Positions 5,667-5,896 of a stretch of 5,896 nucleotides of DNA are shown here, in pieces (positions within the stretch are counted from its first letter, which is position 1; each line of letters opens with the position of its first letter). The stretch is from Deltaproteobacteria bacterium (GTDB taxonomy: Bacteria > Desulfobacterota > DSM-4660 > Desulfatiglandales > HGW-15). The notes below the pieces were generated by a model, which was not told the DNA's origin, did no database searches, and saw only the letters and a list, made by a program, of their open reading frames with translations. A program made the position numbers and the translations under genes. The stretch covers positions 1-5,896 of the forward strand of contig JAFGIC010000287.1 of the NCBI GenBank assembly GCA_016929815.1, read 5' to 3'.

Positions 5667-5896
5667 TTAGGCTGGTCGGGGCGAGAGGATTTGAACCTCC
5701 GGCACCATGCTCCCAAAGCAGGGGATCCTGTCGTCGAGGTCATAAACACGTTGCAATATGGCATTAATCAAGGATTCTTTCCTGCGGCTCATTGTGTAAT
5801 AGACCATTTCGATAGATCTATGATTTGCGCATGCCTCATTGACCCTGTTAATGATCTCCTTAAGCCGAGACGCAGCCAGAAGGAGAATTCCGTAAC
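5667..5896 (-). CDS. Partial C-terminal open frame running into the tRNA remnant
   Basis: Seventy-five codons are open from the right edge to a TAA at 5667-5669; the 5' end lies outside the window. The visible protein starts YGILLLAASRLKEIINRVNE and looks helical and charged up to about residue 56 (YDLDDR). From about residue 58 the codons lie inside the tRNA-Pro remnant, giving PCFGSMVPEVQILSPRP. This is the kind of nonsense tail that tRNA 3' ends encode, and the stop falls just past the CCA. If the gene is real, its C-terminus was replaced or formed by the attachment site. NHRSIEMVYYT at 24-34 faintly recalls the box II region (GHxSIxMTxxY) of tyrosine recombinases, but the Tyr is one position off, so no function is assigned. 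The other two minus-strand frames contain stops here. Confidence 0.45.
   Translation of the reverse strand, partial: YGILLLAASRLKEIINRVNEACANHRSIEMVYYTMSRRKESLINAILQRVYDLDDRIPCFGSMVPEVQILSPRPA
5673..5722 (-). pseudogene. 3' half of tRNA-Pro(TGG), probable attachment-site remnant
   Basis: Read on the minus strand, the sequence runs from the anticodon stem CCTGC and the loop TTTGGGA (anticodon TGG, proline) through the variable region. It continues into a T arm with stem GGAGG/CCTCT and loop TTCAAAT, then the acceptor strand CGCCCCG, discriminator A and an encoded CCA. The 5' half is absent: upstream of 5722 there is no D arm and no CGGGGCG partner for the acceptor strand. The anticodon stem also has one mismatch (GCATG opposite CCTGC). 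It cannot fold as a tRNA and is not functional. A precise 3' half ending at the anticodon stem is the usual footprint of an element integrated by a tyrosine recombinase into a tRNA gene. The intact copy would lie at the other end of the element, outside this window. Confidence 0.85.

Noticed and set aside
5651..5767. Plus-strand 38-codon frame starting MKHFQIRLVGARGFEPP with GGAGG upstream
   Set aside because: Its centre is the antisense of the tRNA-Pro remnant, and GARGFEPP-type strings are the typical false translation of tRNA 3' ends. The Shine-Dalgarno spacing is also long.
1..5896. CRISPR arrays, rRNA genes, intact tRNAs or insertion sequences
   Set aside because: No regularly spaced repeats, rRNA-like sequence, complete tRNA cloverleaf or transposase with terminal repeats was seen. 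The only tRNA-related sequence is the Pro half-gene.

Overview
The window reads as chromosomal DNA of an anaerobic, probably deltaproteobacterial (Desulfobacterota-like) organism. This is inferred from a periplasmic multihaem cytochrome c, a large surface protein with FN3 and SBBP propeller repeats, and GGGGG-type export signals. No marker gene fixes the taxon. Every supported gene lies on the minus strand, so the window is read from right to left.

Left part (1-2718). A multihaem cytochrome c begins at 626 and runs off the left edge, with three haem motifs visible. Upstream of it, 765-2399 encodes an exported protein made of one fibronectin type III domain and exactly seven SBBP-like repeats, which together would form a seven-bladed beta-propeller. 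Each gene has a strong ribosome binding site. The propeller gene has a good sigma-70-like promoter near 2573-2602, and the gap at 2400-2718 holds no convincing gene.

Middle part (2719-5467). A probable operon starts from a near-consensus promoter at 5440-5467. Its first reading frame is only 22 codons (5267-5335), has a strong Shine-Dalgarno and spells a complete lipoprotein signal peptide. Its TGA overlaps an ATG of the next gene. That gene (4131-5282) encodes an unrecognised soluble protein with a faint resemblance to the aminoglycoside phosphotransferase/kinase fold. After 23 bases comes an MFS drug:H+ antiporter-like transporter (2719-4107). The signal peptide frame and the 383-residue frame would become one frame if a run of four C were five, so the pair is either a coupled leader or a frameshifted lipoprotein.

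Right part (5468-5896). After a gene-poor AT-rich stretch there is the 3' half of a tRNA-Pro(TGG) gene, from the anticodon stem to the encoded CCA, with no 5' half. This is the footprint expected at one end of an element integrated in a tRNA gene. An open frame entering from the right edge reads through this remnant and stops just beyond it, so its last roughly 18 codons are tRNA-derived. If this is an attachment site, the usual logic places the element to the right of 5722 and the older chromosome to the left.

The most unusual signals are the 22-codon lipoprotein frame coupled to a kinase-like gene and an exporter, and the tRNA-Pro half-gene that supplies the end of a protein-coding frame.
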